From positions 12,890,657 through 12,954,656 of the forward strand of contig OX438757.1 in NCBI GenBank assembly GCA_949316235.1: a stretch of 64,000 bases of DNA. The letters are read 5' to 3'. The notes beneath the pieces were generated by a model. That model did not search any database. It saw only the letters and a program-made list of their open reading frames with translations, and was not told the DNA's origin. Source of the stretch: Oegoconia quadripuncta. Lineage: Eukaryota; Arthropoda; Insecta; Lepidoptera; Autostichidae. Position numbers and translations under genes: made by a program. Below, piece by piece: positions 24,677 through 35,171 of this stretch; position 1 is the first letter of the stretch, and each line of letters begins with the position of its first letter.

Positions 24677-24970
24677 TTACCAACGCTTGACTCTGAACTC
24701 CACATGAATCCTATTGTTCACATCTATTGTAGTCCGCCCCGAATCAATGGCGAGCTCTGAATACAAAGGCGGTATTTCGATACCCGTGATATTCACGGGA
24801 ATACTTCGGAAACTTATTCCCCGTTGCGGGGCAACCTGTAATGAATTGTTGGTAGTAGCTACGTGTATTACTCTCGAGAGCAAAAAAATTAGGGTACCGA
24901 ATATTAGCTGCACTGTATACTGATTTACGGACATGGGCGTGTGATTCCCGGCAGAGTAGAATAGGATCAA
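24677..24970 (-). CDS. Possible small secreted-protein frame (weak)
   Basis: A 97-codon frame whose internal Met (codon 13) is followed by a hydrophobic run (VQLIFGTLIFLLSRVIHV) that could act as a signal peptide or membrane anchor. The rest is polar, ending VEFRVKRW. Two other frames over the same DNA are also open (plus 24714-24923, minus 24744-25043), which lowers the weight of the observation. No family recognised, no clear splice sites, no confirmed promoter. It could be chance or an old retrocopy. Confidence 0.12.
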   Translation of the reverse strand: MILFYSAGNHTPMSVNQYTVQLIFGTLIFLLSRVIHVATTNNSLQVAPQRGISFRSIPVNITGIEIPPLYSELAIDSGRTTIDVNNRIHVEFRVKRW

Positions 24971-25049
24971 TCCGTCTCTTCCGAAGAGTGTTGCAAAAGG
25001 TGGCTAAAGAATGATATTGAGTGAACATAACAGTATATAACACCAGTCA

Positions 25050-25290
25050 TTTGGTTGGTGGTAGGGCATTTTAAATGTCCGCCTGGCTAGCTACCACCAT
25101 CTTATCTAAATCTGCCGCCAAACAGCAATGTTATAGCATTGCTGTGTTCCGGTTGTCAGAGATAGGATAGCCAGTTCCCCAAATATTTGGGTTTCCGGGT
25201 CAGTACGCTACCACCTTCGGCCTTATCTTCACTTAACATCAGGTGTGCTTGAGGTCAAGTGCTAACCCGTTGTGAATAAAAAAAAAGTCA
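25050..25290 (+). mobile_element. SINE-C, headless copy
   Basis: TTGGTTGGTGGTAGGGCATT, GCCTGGCTAGCTACCACCAT, GTGTTCCGGTTGTCAGAGAT, TTTCCGGGTCAGTACGCT, then GAGGTCAAGTGCTAACCCGT and an A-run. The tRNA-like head is missing. Confidence 0.75.
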
Positions 25291-26340
25291 TTGGCATCTG
25301 CCAGGAGCAAATCGTTCCATGGGTAGGATGTGTAAATATTGACTTACAAGCTAGAATATAATTCTGAAATTGGATTAATTACCAATATGTAGAATCTTTA
25401 GTCCCACTCCAACAAGTCAATAGAAGAGGGTGTCGACTATTCTGCGCCCATTGTAATTTATTTTAAATAAATATTTGGGGCACTTACTCCTATTTCTAGA
25501 CCCACACTAAGCAATTTAAAAAAACTTCCTAATTGGTCGTTACATCACATAATGGTATTACCGATAGCGTATACAACTCAATTCCAAGAGATTCAACACG
25601 CTACGCGCCTGTAGGTATATTATGTATATCATGTAATACACCACGATATTTCCCCAGGGTAGTATAGAGTGTGTACCACTGATTATACACAGCCAGCATA
25701 TGTCTAACCTGTACGACCAGTATCTCCTTGTGCACACTCTACTAAACATTTTGGGTGTTCCTAGCAAATCGGTTGGTACTGGGCTGTAGATATTCTACTT
25801 CTATTCTTGAAATTTGGCAGTAAAAAAGTATGGGACCGGGGAGAAGGACATAATATTACAACAGAGGGATATGTTTTTTTTTTCTACAACAGTAGTATAC
25901 TCGTACATAAATGGATACAGTTTTAACACCCGTGCAAACCGCCGGGCTTCTAGATTTAAGATGGGATAAAATAAGAGTCCACGATAAATTATGTATGGAG
26001 CAGTAAACTTATGTTGTTTCCAGCATTAAAGCAAGCATTCATGTTTGGGATATCTCTGACCACCCCATTTGGGATAATGTACGTGACGTTATGTATGGAT
26101 GTGAAAAGGAAATATTTTTTTTAATCAGTAACCTTATTTTTTTACACATGAGTATATTTATGCCATATGTGGAAATATTTGGAAATAGTGCTGATGAAAA
26201 GTATGGGAATGAAATACTTATATATACCATTTATTACGACATTTGCAACAATACCAGAGAAGATATTAATAAACCACTCATTATTATCGTTGGGTAACGA
26301 GGATTTCTTTTCATTTTATGTGGGTTTGTCATCAGAAATT
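25291..26340. other. Gene-free stretch
   Basis: Short frames only. ATGTTTGGGATATCTCTGACC at about 26041-26061 resembles, in reverse, the ATATCCCAAACAT element at 51110-51125 and may be a decayed repeat. Nothing else is supported. Confidence 0.4.
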
Positions 26341-26360
26341 TCTCAGAACAACGTTATTAT

Positions 26361-26423
26361 TTAAATCTTTATATTTTTCCTTCCTTTTATGTTCTAAAAG
26401 GAAGGAAAAATATAAAGATTTAA
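26361..26423. repeat. Perfect 28-bp inverted repeat, 7-nt loop
   Basis: The left arm at 26361-26388 (begins TTAAATCTTTATATTTTTCC) is exactly complementary to the right arm at 26396-26423 (ends AAATATAAAGATTTAA). Outside an interruption of a few bases, AACGTTA and TAACGTT continue the symmetry. The arms are AT-rich with a CCTTCCTTTT core. It could be the compact end of a young MITE or a small-RNA hairpin; nothing distinguishes these here. Confidence 0.85.
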
Positions 26424-26470
26424 GTAACGTTTTTACCGTCTTCCTGATTAGTGCTTACCAAATAATTTAT

Positions 26471-26720
26471 GACGACCTGTTTGGTGCAGTGGTTAGCAAC
26501 TCTGTCCACTATACCAAAAGGTTGCGGGTTCGAATCCCGCTAGGGGCATATATTTGTGTCATGAATATGGGCATGTGTACCCAAGTTATGGATGTTTTCA
26601 TTTATAATAAATATTTATTTATTAAAAAAAATGTATTTATGTAGTATATCAACCATCTGGTATCCACAACAACTAGATGGCGCTGTATGTATGTCTAAGG
26701 ATATTTATTTATTATTCATA
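26471..26720 (+). mobile_element. SINE-B, full length
   Basis: The tRNA-like head has an A box (TTTGGTGCAGTGGTTAGCAA) and a B box (GGTTGCGGGTTCGAATCCCG). The body is GGGGCATATATTTGTGTCATG and GTTATGGATGTTTTCATTTA, with the tail AACCATCTGGTATCCACAAC, ACTAGATGGCGCTGT and AAGGATATTTATTTATTA. Other copies: 35383-35635 (+), and 34755-35065, 38270-38550, 55590-55800 and 62862-62960 (-). Confidence 0.85.
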
Positions 26721-26799
26721 TTTATTTTTGTGGGTTTTTAGTTTGTTAATGCCATATTATACAAGCAGAACGTACATGGTAAATGTATGACAGCTTCTT

Positions 26800-27125
26800 T
26801 TTTTTATACGTAACTTGGCACTTGCCCTCAATCACGCACCTGATGTAAAGTGAAAATGAGGCCGAAGGTGAAAGCGTACTGACCCGGAAACGCCATCTTA
26901 TTTGGGGGCTGGCTATCTTATCTCTGACAACCGGAACACAACAATACTATTAACATTTGCGCTGTTTGGCGGCAGACTTAGATAAGATGGTGGTAGCTAG
27001 CCAGGCGGTAGGCAGCCATTTAAAATGCCCTACCACCAACCAAACCGAGTATTAAACATGTACCGAACCCGCGACCTCCAATTCGTAAACCCTATGTTGT
27101 TCAATTGAGCCGCGGAGGCGGTCTA
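26800..27125 (-). mobile_element. SINE-C, full length
   Basis: Complete in reverse, from the T-run and AACTTGGCACTTGCCCTCAA to the head GAACCCGCGACCTCCAATTC and TTGAGCCGCGGAGGCGGT. Confidence 0.8.
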
Positions 27126-27129
27126 AGCT

Positions 27130-28000
27130 TATTAAAGCATGATTACAAAAATGTTTATTTCGTATAAATGCTTAGATTGCTTTGCAATCAGTTAAGTTCT
27201 ATACGAATAAGGATCCTGGCTGAACTCAACACATGATAGTTCTCACTCAGACTTATCCTCTGAATCTCGGATGGTTCCCAATGCAGTGTTATACACGCTC
27301 CTTTCAAATAATTTTCAATAGAGCGAGCCGTTGTCCACCAATCCCCAAATGGAGAGAATAGACCTGAACTGAATGTGCGACGTGTTCGTGAGCCGACATT
27401 CTATTCATATGCCGCCAGCTGCCTGAAAGGTTGCCCGCTTTGAGGTTTACATTACTTATCTACATTTACACACAATATTTGAATGTAACATCTGACAGAT
27501 GACAATTTTACGATTAACCCGCCTCCGGGTTCATTTATACTCCATCTTTTATGAGGGTTTTTTCCCAGCGGGGTATCGATACAGTAGAACTCCGAAGTGC
27601 AAATCCAGGTCTAGCTTAAACGATTTTAAGATTTTGAAATAGGTAGGTAATTATGTTAATGATTTTGTAACGAAAAATCTTCCTAATTCGACATTAGATT
27701 TGTAAGTAATCAATACTTGCCTAAATAGACATTAGTAAATGGCAATAGCATTTATTCATCTACTGGTAATGATATTTTTTTCAAAATCTAACCTTAATAT
27801 TACTCCGATCTTAAATAATAAATCCGTTCAGTAGCTTGATCCTCCATGACACGCGTTCAAACAAATGTGCAACAAATGTAAGTCATATGAAGTACAATAA
27901 AGCGTCTACAAACAAATTTTAACACTGTTTAATCATGCTCATCTGATACTCATGTTATGCCGCCCTGTGTGGTTTTCTACCCCCAACGAAAGATGGGTGT
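27130..28000. other. Gene-free stretch, nothing recognised
   Basis: No coding frame or known repeat seen. Confidence 0.45.
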
Positions 28001-28006
28001 TATGTA

Positions 28007-28990
28007 TACAGGGTGGATTTGAATTCGTGTAATTCCCATTGACTGGTGACGCCACTCATGATTACGAACAACTTTCCTCAAGGAACCATAATCGAATTCG
28101 ATCAAAAAAATTTCGATTACCTATACAAAATAAACCATTCTGAAACCACCTTTAGTATAAAAGTTCAACAATTTTCGACTGGTGACTCCACACCACTCCA
28201 TGGCATTGGTGGAATTACCGGAATGTGATTGCGGCTCGGGTGAACAGACGGCTCACCACATTCTGTGGGAATGCAATAATTGGAGTCTGGAGCGCAAACT
28301 CATGCTTGACAATCTAAATTCGGATATCCGGCCGGTATATTATGGCGACCTAGTACAAAACCGCCACAACTTCCGAGCGTTCAAGCGCTTTTGCCATACC
28401 TACTATTGGCACTTTTACCTACGGTAGCCTCCTGGCTACCGCACCATCAACGCTCACTGCGATCTGGCGCTGTCCGTGGTGTATTAAATTAGGGAGTCGA
28501 GCTTCACTCGACTCTCTCCCCATAGGGTTAGCCGCTTTGGCTTTTTGCGTCACATTAGCTACACTCCCATTTGCTGGGGGGGAGGTGGGACTTTCTTTCT
28601 TTCCTACTTTTCACCCTTAAATTCTTTCTTTAATTAGTCTGGGGTCCAAGGTAGCAATAGAGTCACGTAGGGCACCGTCTACCTTCAGTAGGCGCCGTGC
28701 AGAGTACCACTGTTGATCCTGGCTTACAGGAGTTACAGTGGGAGGAGAGCGGAGGTGGGATGGTGACTCCACACCTAATTACGAACAACTTTCCACTAGC
28801 AACCATAGCCGAATTCAGCCGAAAACTGTTGGACTTCCTTAGTAAATGTGGTTTCATAATGGTTTACTTTGTATGGGTAATTGAAAATTTGTTGATCGAA
28901 TTCGACTATGATTCCTTGGGGAAAGTTGTTCGTAATCAGCAATGGAGTCACCAATAAACAGGAATTACACGAATTAAATTTCACCCTGTA
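28007..28990. mobile_element. MITE-1 composite with inverted arms and a LINE inside
   Basis: Ends TACAGGGTGGATTTGAATTC (28007) and AATTAAATTTCACCCTGTA (to 28990), each next to TA. The left arm, 28007-28179, is the reverse complement of the right half of a MITE-1, roughly 28815-28990. The right part, 28762-28990, is a MITE-1 in the forward orientation that lacks only its left tip. Between them lies a LINE fragment (28195-28760). A single MITE-1 interrupted by a LINE would not have its left arm inverted, so a rearrangement is needed. Confidence 0.7.
28195..28760 (+). pseudogene. LINE 3' end with reverse-transcriptase C-terminus
   Basis: A frame open to the TAG near 28426 encodes PECDCGSGEQTAHHILWEC, the zinc-knuckle C-terminus (C.CG..EQT..HIL.EC) found at the end of R1/LOA-type reverse transcriptase proteins, then YYGDLVQNRHNFRAFKRFC. 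About 330 bp of 3' UTR follow, without poly(A). Identical 15-bp words TGGTGACTCCACACC flank it (28180-28194 and 28761-28775) and look like a target-site duplication. 5'-truncated and dead. Confidence 0.75.
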
Positions 28991-29154
28991 TATGTGTCTG
29001 TGTGTGTGTAGGTGGGCCTATGCGTGTGCATGTGTGTGTGTCCAGTCCTTGTATGGATATATCGCAATAACGCATTGTCCAATTTCAGTGCACTTTTTTA
29101 TATCCAAAATTAAACTAGGGGAAAAGTTCAGCTGTTTCAAAGATAACACACGTG

Positions 29155-29260
29155 AGATGGGGTTTCCGCGTCAGTACGCTTCCCCCGTCGGCCTCATCTT
29201 CACTTAACATCAGGTATGATTGATGTCAAGGGCTAACCCGTTTTGCATAAAAAAAAGTTG
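29155..29260 (+). mobile_element. SINE-C, 3' end
   Basis: GGGTTTCCGCGTCAGTACGC ... CCTCATCTTCACTTAACATC ... GTCAAGGGCTAACCCGTTTT plus an A-run. Confidence 0.65.
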
Positions 29261-29825
29261 CTTCGTATAGGTACCTCAATGTTATTATAATATTTAGTTT
29301 CTTGAGGGTTTCCTAAATTTTCAATTTATGTTATTCCTAAATATCTTCAATGTAGAGATTTTTTTGCCAAAGATTTCATTATATTATTATCGCGTCTTAG
29401 AAGCCGATAATTTTAGCCTCATTTCACTATGCTTCTTTCTCGACAAATCCTCAATGAAGATGGATTAGCGAAATTGGACAGCACCTCTACCGCAAAGAAA
29501 TTTGTTATTAGAATAGAAATCGTTTTATCCGTTACTAACACAATTTAGCAATAAATCGATCAGATGCCAAATCAGTTGGTGCCGATTTATCAATCACGCT
29601 TGTCAAGTCAACTGATGGAGCGCGTATGCTCTCCCCCCTCATATACATAGCCATAGTTAAATGCGAATAGCAATTGAATTAGATTAAGGGACACGGGACT
29701 GCGAGCTGAATATTCTTGAATCAGATATAACCTGATATCACCCTTGTATTTTATAGGATATGACCTAGATTCCTGAAGTCTTGCGTAACGCTGTAAAAGA
29801 AACTCGAAATAAACGTTGTATGTAT
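29261..29825. other. Gene-free stretch, nothing recognised
   Basis: No coding frame or repeat recognised. TG-rich microsatellites lie just upstream at 28995-29041. Confidence 0.45.
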
Positions 29826-29829
29826 TTAT

Positions 29830-29945
29830 TATAAATATTTATATAAACATACTCGGGAGAAAATGTTCTTATTCATCACACAAAATTTACCCCCCGCGGG
29901 ATTCGAACCCGCAATCGTTCTACTTCACTATCCATTACACGGTCG
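29830..29945 (-). mobile_element. SINE-A, reverse, head and part of body
   Basis: Reverse B box CGCGGGATTCGAACCCGCAA and CTATCCATTACACGGTCG after CATCACACAAAATTTACCCC. A short piece resembling LINE-x follows (29950-29990). Confidence 0.65.
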
Positions 29946-30429
29946 TCAAAATTTTTTAAGCTACCACTTGTTCAATAGGCAACAAGGATCGACCCTATTA
30001 TTATGGCCTACTGTGATAACTGAGGAACTAAGTTACTGTTAGACATAAGGAACTACTATTTTAAAACCGGTCAAGAGCGTATTGGACATGCACAAAGTGT
30101 TCCGTAGCATTTACTAAATAATTAGAATTAGAATATTAATTAACCCTTCAAATAACTTCGCCGCGACCATTTCCAGTTAAAGTGAAATCCTTTTTCATTC
30201 CAACAACAATTTGCACAGTTAAGCCTTTCTGAGTGTTTAATGGTCGTTTAGATTTATTTCCTGGCATCTGTATTCATTAGTAATACTTATAAGCCTAAGG
30301 ACCTTTACAGAGCGACGCAGACGCGTCGGTGGCTCATCTTTTAAGAAGCGGGCACCCAATTTAGGAGGTCCGGTTTCGTACTCCAGGCAGGCGAATGAGT
30401 TTTTAAATTTAATTTAATTACTTATGTAC

Positions 30430-30620
30430 ATTTATCCGACTGCTCTTAAACTGTGAAGGATAACATCGTGAGGAAAAACATTACCCTCCTTCTTTGGGCA
30501 GTCGGGTAATAAAGATAATTTCAAAGTGTAATTTCGTTACCAACCTCCCACTAACTGATGATCGACACCTGTAAGTACCGTGCCCTCAGATTGTGCCGAA
30601 ACCTACCTATAGTAGCGTAC
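30430..30620 (+). repeat. Lepidopteran repeat (AACATCGTGAGG type)
   Basis: AACTGTGAAGGATAACATCGTGAGG-like words with a TTGGGCAGTCGGGTAAT segment and GTGCCCTCAGATTGTGCCGA. Recognised as a widespread lepidopteran element; class unknown. Confidence 0.35.
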
Positions 30621-30739
30621 CGTACGGTGCCAGCCTTCAGCAGTGGCCGTAGAAATATTTCATCAGTAGTTAAAGATTAGGGTACCTAGTTCAGAAGAGA
30701 TTGTTGTCCATGAGTTTTCTTAAAAGTTTAATGCTTGAA

Positions 30740-30910
30740 GCAACATCCACAGTTGGCCTTTCGAAATACAGAGATCACGTGACAGGGGATGAGCCCATCG
30801 CCGTTGAAACGTGAAAATCTATAGATGTGCTATGGTGAAAAACCCTTTGTCGCCTTTTACGACCCCCACGGGAAGAGACGGGTCTTTTTATGTGCCGAAA
30901 CCACACTTTT
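30740..30910 (+). repeat. Common lepidopteran repeat (GACGGG tail), copy 1
   Basis: GACAGGGGATGAGCCCATCG, CTATGGTGAAAAACCC, TCGCCTTTTACGACCCCCAC, GGGAAGAGACGGGTCTTTTT and CCGAAACCACAC. Copies at 32170-32340 (+) and 63740-63960 (-) share the same order. Confidence 0.6.
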
Positions 30911-31054
30911 AATTTATTCATTTTTCAATTATACCTAGGTAGGGGATGTGATAAAGTAAAAATTTCCATGTTAACTATGTATTTAAATAAAATTATTATC
31001 TGAAAATTTTAACACATCCTTGATTTGACGACCGAATGGTGTAGTAGTGAGTTT

Positions 31055-31430
31055 TTTTTTTATGCACAACGGGTTGGTACTTGACCTCAATCACACCTGA
31101 TGTTAAGTGAAGATAAGGTCAAAGGTGGAAGCGTACTGACCCGGAAACCCCAACACATTTGGGGGACTGGCTATATACCTTATCTCTGACAACCGGAACG
31201 CAACAATGCTATTAACATTGCTGCTTGGCGGCAGATTTAGATAAGATGGTGGTAGCTAGCCAGGCGAACATTTAAAATGCCCTACCACCAACCAAACCGA
31301 GTACCAATAAATGTTTTCTTTCTTTCTTTCTTTCTTACTTAAACATGTACCCCGCTGGGGATCGAACCCGCGACCTCCGAATCGTTAACCCAACCCAATC
31401 GTTTGTTTACATTGAGCCCCGGAGGCGGTT
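31055..31430 (-). mobile_element. SINE-C, full length with a short insert
   Basis: The reverse of the family, from GCACAACGGGTTGGTACTTG to the head CGAACCCGCGACCTCCGAAT and GAGCCCCGGAGGCGGTT. A segment AATAAATGTTTTCTTTCTTT with a TTTC run (31317-31338) interrupts it and resembles a LINE poly(A)-type end. Confidence 0.75.
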
Positions 31431-31489
31431 GCGAGAGAGAGTTGAGAGTGACCGTGCCTTCCCGTTGCATGTTCGAATCCCGCTTGGAA

Positions 31490-31690
31490 GGTGTAGTTTC
31501 CACCGAATAATTTCAATGCCCCATCCACCATCAGTTCTTTAACCTATATATGCCCTGCCTACTGTCACTTTAACTTACTAATCCGTTGGGATATCTGTGA
31601 CTTATTCTTCTACGAATTTCCTCATTCCCGATTCGATCTTGTAGTGAACCGCATTAGGTATAATCTACCAAAACTAATGGCTGGCGATAG
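31490..31690 (-). mobile_element. RTE-type LINE fragment
   Basis: CCCCATCCACCATCAGTTCT, TATGCCCTGCCTACTGTCAC, CTTACTAATCCGTTGGGATA and CTCATTCCCGATTCGATCTT correspond, in reverse, to the C-terminal coding part of lepidopteran RTE-type reverse transcriptases (compare 39735-40140). The frame is decayed. Confidence 0.5.
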
Positions 31691-32169
31691 AGATGTCATG
31701 TGGAACGCTACGTGACATCTATTATGTACATTTAAACACACACGATATTGTCAGCTAGATGAGAGTGAGAGGAAATGGAGGGCCCGCTCGGTGGCCGTAG
31801 GCTAAGATAATGTATCGACCTGTAGGCTACCACGGGTACTTGTAACCGCTAACGCATTCCTTCAAGTTGACATTTAAAATATTTGGCGAATTAATAAAAG
31901 AATAGTCGTAACATAATTAAATGCTATTATTTCCATTTGTTCTTTTAAGTGAATTTGTTTTATTGCATTTACAATCGCGGTGTCAATTTTTAAAGTTACT
32001 GTTATCACAGTTCTATTGCGAAGCGAAAGCTATTGCGAATCCCATTACTGAAATGATAGAATACATACATATCGTCACGACTTTTATCCCAAATAGGGTG
32101 CTCAGAGATATTCCAAACATTAGTGTTTGGGTTGTCCAAACATTAAAAGTTTGTAATAGATGTCTACGG

Positions 32170-32340
32170 TTAATCTTACGAAATATACAGAAATGTACTC
32201 GGACAAGAGGTGAGCTCAAGGCCGTTAACACGTGCGAATCTGTAGACGTTTTATGGTGAAGTCCCTAGTCGGCTTTTACGACACCTACGGGAAGAGACGG
32301 CTTGGTACTATTCTTTTTAAGCTCCGAAACCACACAGCAG
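32170..32340 (+). repeat. Common lepidopteran repeat (GACGGG tail), copy 2
   Basis: GGACAAGAGGTGAGCTCAAG, TTTTATGGTGAAGTCCCTAG, GGCTTTTACGACACCTACGG and GCTCCGAAACCACAC match the copy at 30740-30910. A 112-codon frame across its left side (31921-32259) is repeat-derived and not a gene. Confidence 0.6.
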
Positions 32341-32344
32341 AAAT

Positions 32345-33455
32345 GGTAGAATGACATTGCAACATTGAAAATGAATGCTATTTAATTTATAATGTACTAG
32401 TAGATTTATAAAGAAATTAATGAAATTTGCAACATATGTAGTGACCTGGATAGGTTGGATGCGATAAACTTTTCATGAAAATTAATTTAATAAAAAATGT
32501 ATCAGCGCAATTCTAACGCAAAACAGGTTAATTTCAACCTCACTCAATGATTAATACTAGCTTCGGTGAATATTCTTTTCTATGGAAAATGTAGCCTTTG
32601 TCCTTCGCCAACCGGTGAAAAATTAAGAAATATATTAGGTAACCTATTACATAACAACATAACATTACCATATACAGAAAATAGATGACAAATTTTACTG
32701 GAGAGACCATGGACCTATAAACCACAAGATTGCTAGCCATACCTATATTTTTGGCTTCGCGAGGTAATGCTGTACCTACGTGTACCTCCTTGCCTGGGGG
32801 TCGTCGGTAATGTTATGTGGGACTCTCCTCCCCTAAAGATAATCTAGGTAAACCAATGCATGTGTATATTTGTATTTTGAATAATAAATAGAAAAAAATC
32901 ATTCTGATGCTCCGTATGACAAAGAAACACACTTCCCCATTTATAGATACTAGTAGATATGATAATGATATGATGAAATTATTTGTTTTTATATGATGAA
33001 GACATTGTTCTGGTCGCCTCCTTATTTTTTTTCTTTTTAATATCAATTCGAATAGTGAATCTATAAGTATTCCGTTTTTTTTTTCAAAATTAGTACGAAA
33101 TAGTATAGTAGAATTTAGATCTTTAAGAGTAGGGTGAATAGGCACAGAGAAGCTCATCTTCGGCCACATCGTTACTTTCCATCGGATGAGATTGTGGTCA
33201 AAGTTAATCATAAAAAAAAACACTATAAACAGAAAACACCTAGACGAGAGCTACGTTAACTCCTAAAAGCAACTACTTACATTAGCTCTGTCAAGTTGGA
33301 GGAGTCTCGAACACTGAACAAGAAAGTTTGCTCCATCCGTATTTAAGTACCTACCTACTAGCTTCCTGGATATATTTTGTGCTTTAGTAAAGTTTTATGG
33401 CAGTTGCATTCAAGCATCTGTGTTTATTTCTACCTTAAAGATTGTATGGATGACT
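32345..33455. other. Gene-free stretch
   Basis: A 136-codon minus-strand frame (32813-33223) is AT-driven and overlaps a repeat tail (CATCGGATGAGATTGTGGTC, about 33180-33200). I do not call it a gene. Confidence 0.45.
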
Positions 33456-33461
33456 GATATA

Positions 33462-33883
33462 TTGGGTCTTTACCTATGAAATTGGAGTTTTTTTTCTTCG
33501 TTAATCATATGTACCAATTCCTGCGATTTTCAAAGCTACATCCAAATTTGTTTTTTATTTGGAAAATGGAATATAATTTCAAGGTTTCACATGAAATATT
33601 TTTTAATTTCTGGGCTAAATCACATAATAAAAAAAATTTGAACAGAGCCCCTTTCATGTGCTTCCCATAATCATTTCTTAGATTCGCTGAAACATTTATA
33701 AAGCGGTTACTTTTAAAAATTAACGCTGCCTATACTTAACTTAATGTTATCCGATAATACACACAAAGTTTAGCTAAATTTGGATTTGCCGTTCCCAAAA
33801 AAAAATCAAAAATGTTTGTATGGAGAAGACAGTCTTAATGAAATTCTTCATACAAAACGCCAATTTCATAGGTAAGGACCCAA
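33462..33883. mobile_element. MITE-3, copy 1
   Basis: Begins TTGGGTCTTTACCTATGAAA and ends with the near-complement TTTCATAGGTAAGGACCCAA. TA lies directly outside both ends. The interior matches the inverted copy at 41866-42278 along its whole length (for example GCAGCGTTAA / CGTTCCCAAAAAAAAATC and TTTATAAAGCGGTTAC). A Tc1/mariner-superfamily MITE is the likely class (inference from TA). No reading frame. Confidence 0.85.
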
Positions 33884-33918
33884 TATATACAATCACCTAT
33901 ATCATTCTGCTCCGTAAA

Positions 33919-34085
33919 AGCAACTGCTGGACGCAGGCTAATTTAAGCACTGCAGTCGTATTCGCTATTGCTATTTTGATTGGCGAAGTTAAGGAACGTC
34001 TGGCGTAACAGTCCTTGGATGGGTGACCACTAATGGTATTTTTATAACAAGTGTTTCGAAAAGGCACGTTAAATAGTAGATTCCG
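33919..34085 (+). mobile_element. 5S-SINE, 5' part
   Basis: GGCGAAGTTAAGGAACGTCTG and CCTTGGATGGGTGACCACTA (34013-34032) resemble the internal promoter region of 5S rRNA (the TTGGATGGGTGACC C-box is nearly unchanged). The SINE-specific body GTATTTTTATAACAAGTG and AAGGCACGTTAAATAG follows. It is not a 5S gene: the 5' and 3' stem halves are absent. Other copies: 37725-38040 (-), 51235-51525 (+), 62985-63120 (-, 3' part). Confidence 0.65.
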
Positions 34086-34620
34086 CTTAGTAGTTCAGAA
34101 AAAATACGCAATTGTTAAGTGTATACCTAACTTTTTATAATCTTTAAGTTCCTCTTTTTTTGAAGAAGGCTTAAGTAATCAGTAATAAGATAAAAATGTT
34201 TTTTAACCATTCTGTAGCTTGCTTTAGATATAGTATAGGTATTTAGTTATAAAACCTACAATATTAAAGTTATTAAAACGCTAAGATCTCCTAAGACAAT
34301 TTTCTAATAAAATTATCAATTGCTACTTCATATTTGCCCACGGTGAAATTTTTCGTAAATATAAAGAAGTTATTGATCGAATTTTTTGAACAATAGTTAC
34401 AGGACTTCTAAGTAGATCTTCTCCGACGTAATGATTTTCACAGTGGTAAATTTTAAGTAATCGTCTATGGTTTATTAATAAATACATACACTATATCTAA
34501 AACTAGCTAACGATTTCTTAGAAAACATTTTTATTCTATCACTGACAGGTACTAACTATATCCACGTGCAAAATTTATTAGATTATAGAGAGATAAGTGT
34601 ATCCTTACTGGACTATACTC

Positions 34621-34745
34621 TGACATATATTCACCAATCACACTGGACCTTCGTGGTGGATAATAGCGTCTCTATTAGTGAGAGGAGAACGTGCCTCAGC
34701 AGTAAAGATAAAAGACTGGATGTGATGTGAATAAAATAAGCCCCA
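34621..34745 (+). mobile_element. RTE-like / 5S-SINE tail fragment
   Basis: TCACCAATCACACTGGACCT ... GTGGTGGATAATAGCGTCTC ... GAGAGGAGAACGTGCCTCAG is a decayed form of the tail at 51405-51520 and 43830-43935. Confidence 0.45.
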
Positions 34746-34754
34746 AGTCAGCTC

Positions 34755-35065
34755 GGCGCGATGACATATATACACACATACATAATAATAAATAAAAAAA
34801 ATAATAAATATCCTTAGACATACAAACAGCGCCATCTAGTTCCACAGTAAGCAACTATAGGCTTGTGTTGTGGATACGAGATGGACGGTATACTACATTA
34901 ATACATTTTTTTTTGTAAATAAATATTTATTATTAATTAAAACATCCATGACTCGGGTACACATGTCCGTATTTATCACACAAACATATGCCCCTAGCGG
35001 GATTCGAACCCGCAACCTTTTGGTATAGTGGTCAGAGTTGCTAACCACTACACCAACCAGGTAGT
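34755..35065 (-). mobile_element. SINE-B, full length, just upstream of Pde8 exon a
   Basis: Reverse of the family: AAATATCCTTAGACATACAA, GCGCCATCTAGTTCCACAGT, CATCCATGACTCGGGTACAC, CCCCTAGCGGGATTCGAACC and GCTAACCACTACACCAACC. It stops 106 bp before the splice acceptor of exon a and is inverted relative to the copy at 35383-35635. Confidence 0.85.
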
Positions 35066-35171
35066 CTACATAACAACATAAGTTATCTTCGTTATACGTA
35101 ACTTCGGTCCATTCGCAGCCTACCAGAAATTATACTAAGATGATCTAACCGAATATGTATCTTTGTTTCAG

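Noticed and set aside
26471..26545. tRNA gene from the A and B box (also at 8975, 9295, 16990, 21065, 29905, 31370, 35020, 35390, 35650 and 38500)
   Set aside because: The heads are followed by family-specific SINE bodies and tails, are repeated in the window and do not close a cloverleaf.
32813..33223. 136-codon minus-strand frame
   Set aside because: AT-driven composition, no domain, and it overlaps a repeat tail.
34005..34035. 5S rRNA gene because of TTGGATGGGTGACC
   Set aside because: Only the internal promoter region resembles 5S rRNA; the terminal stems and the rest of the 120 nt are missing, and similar copies recur with a SINE body.
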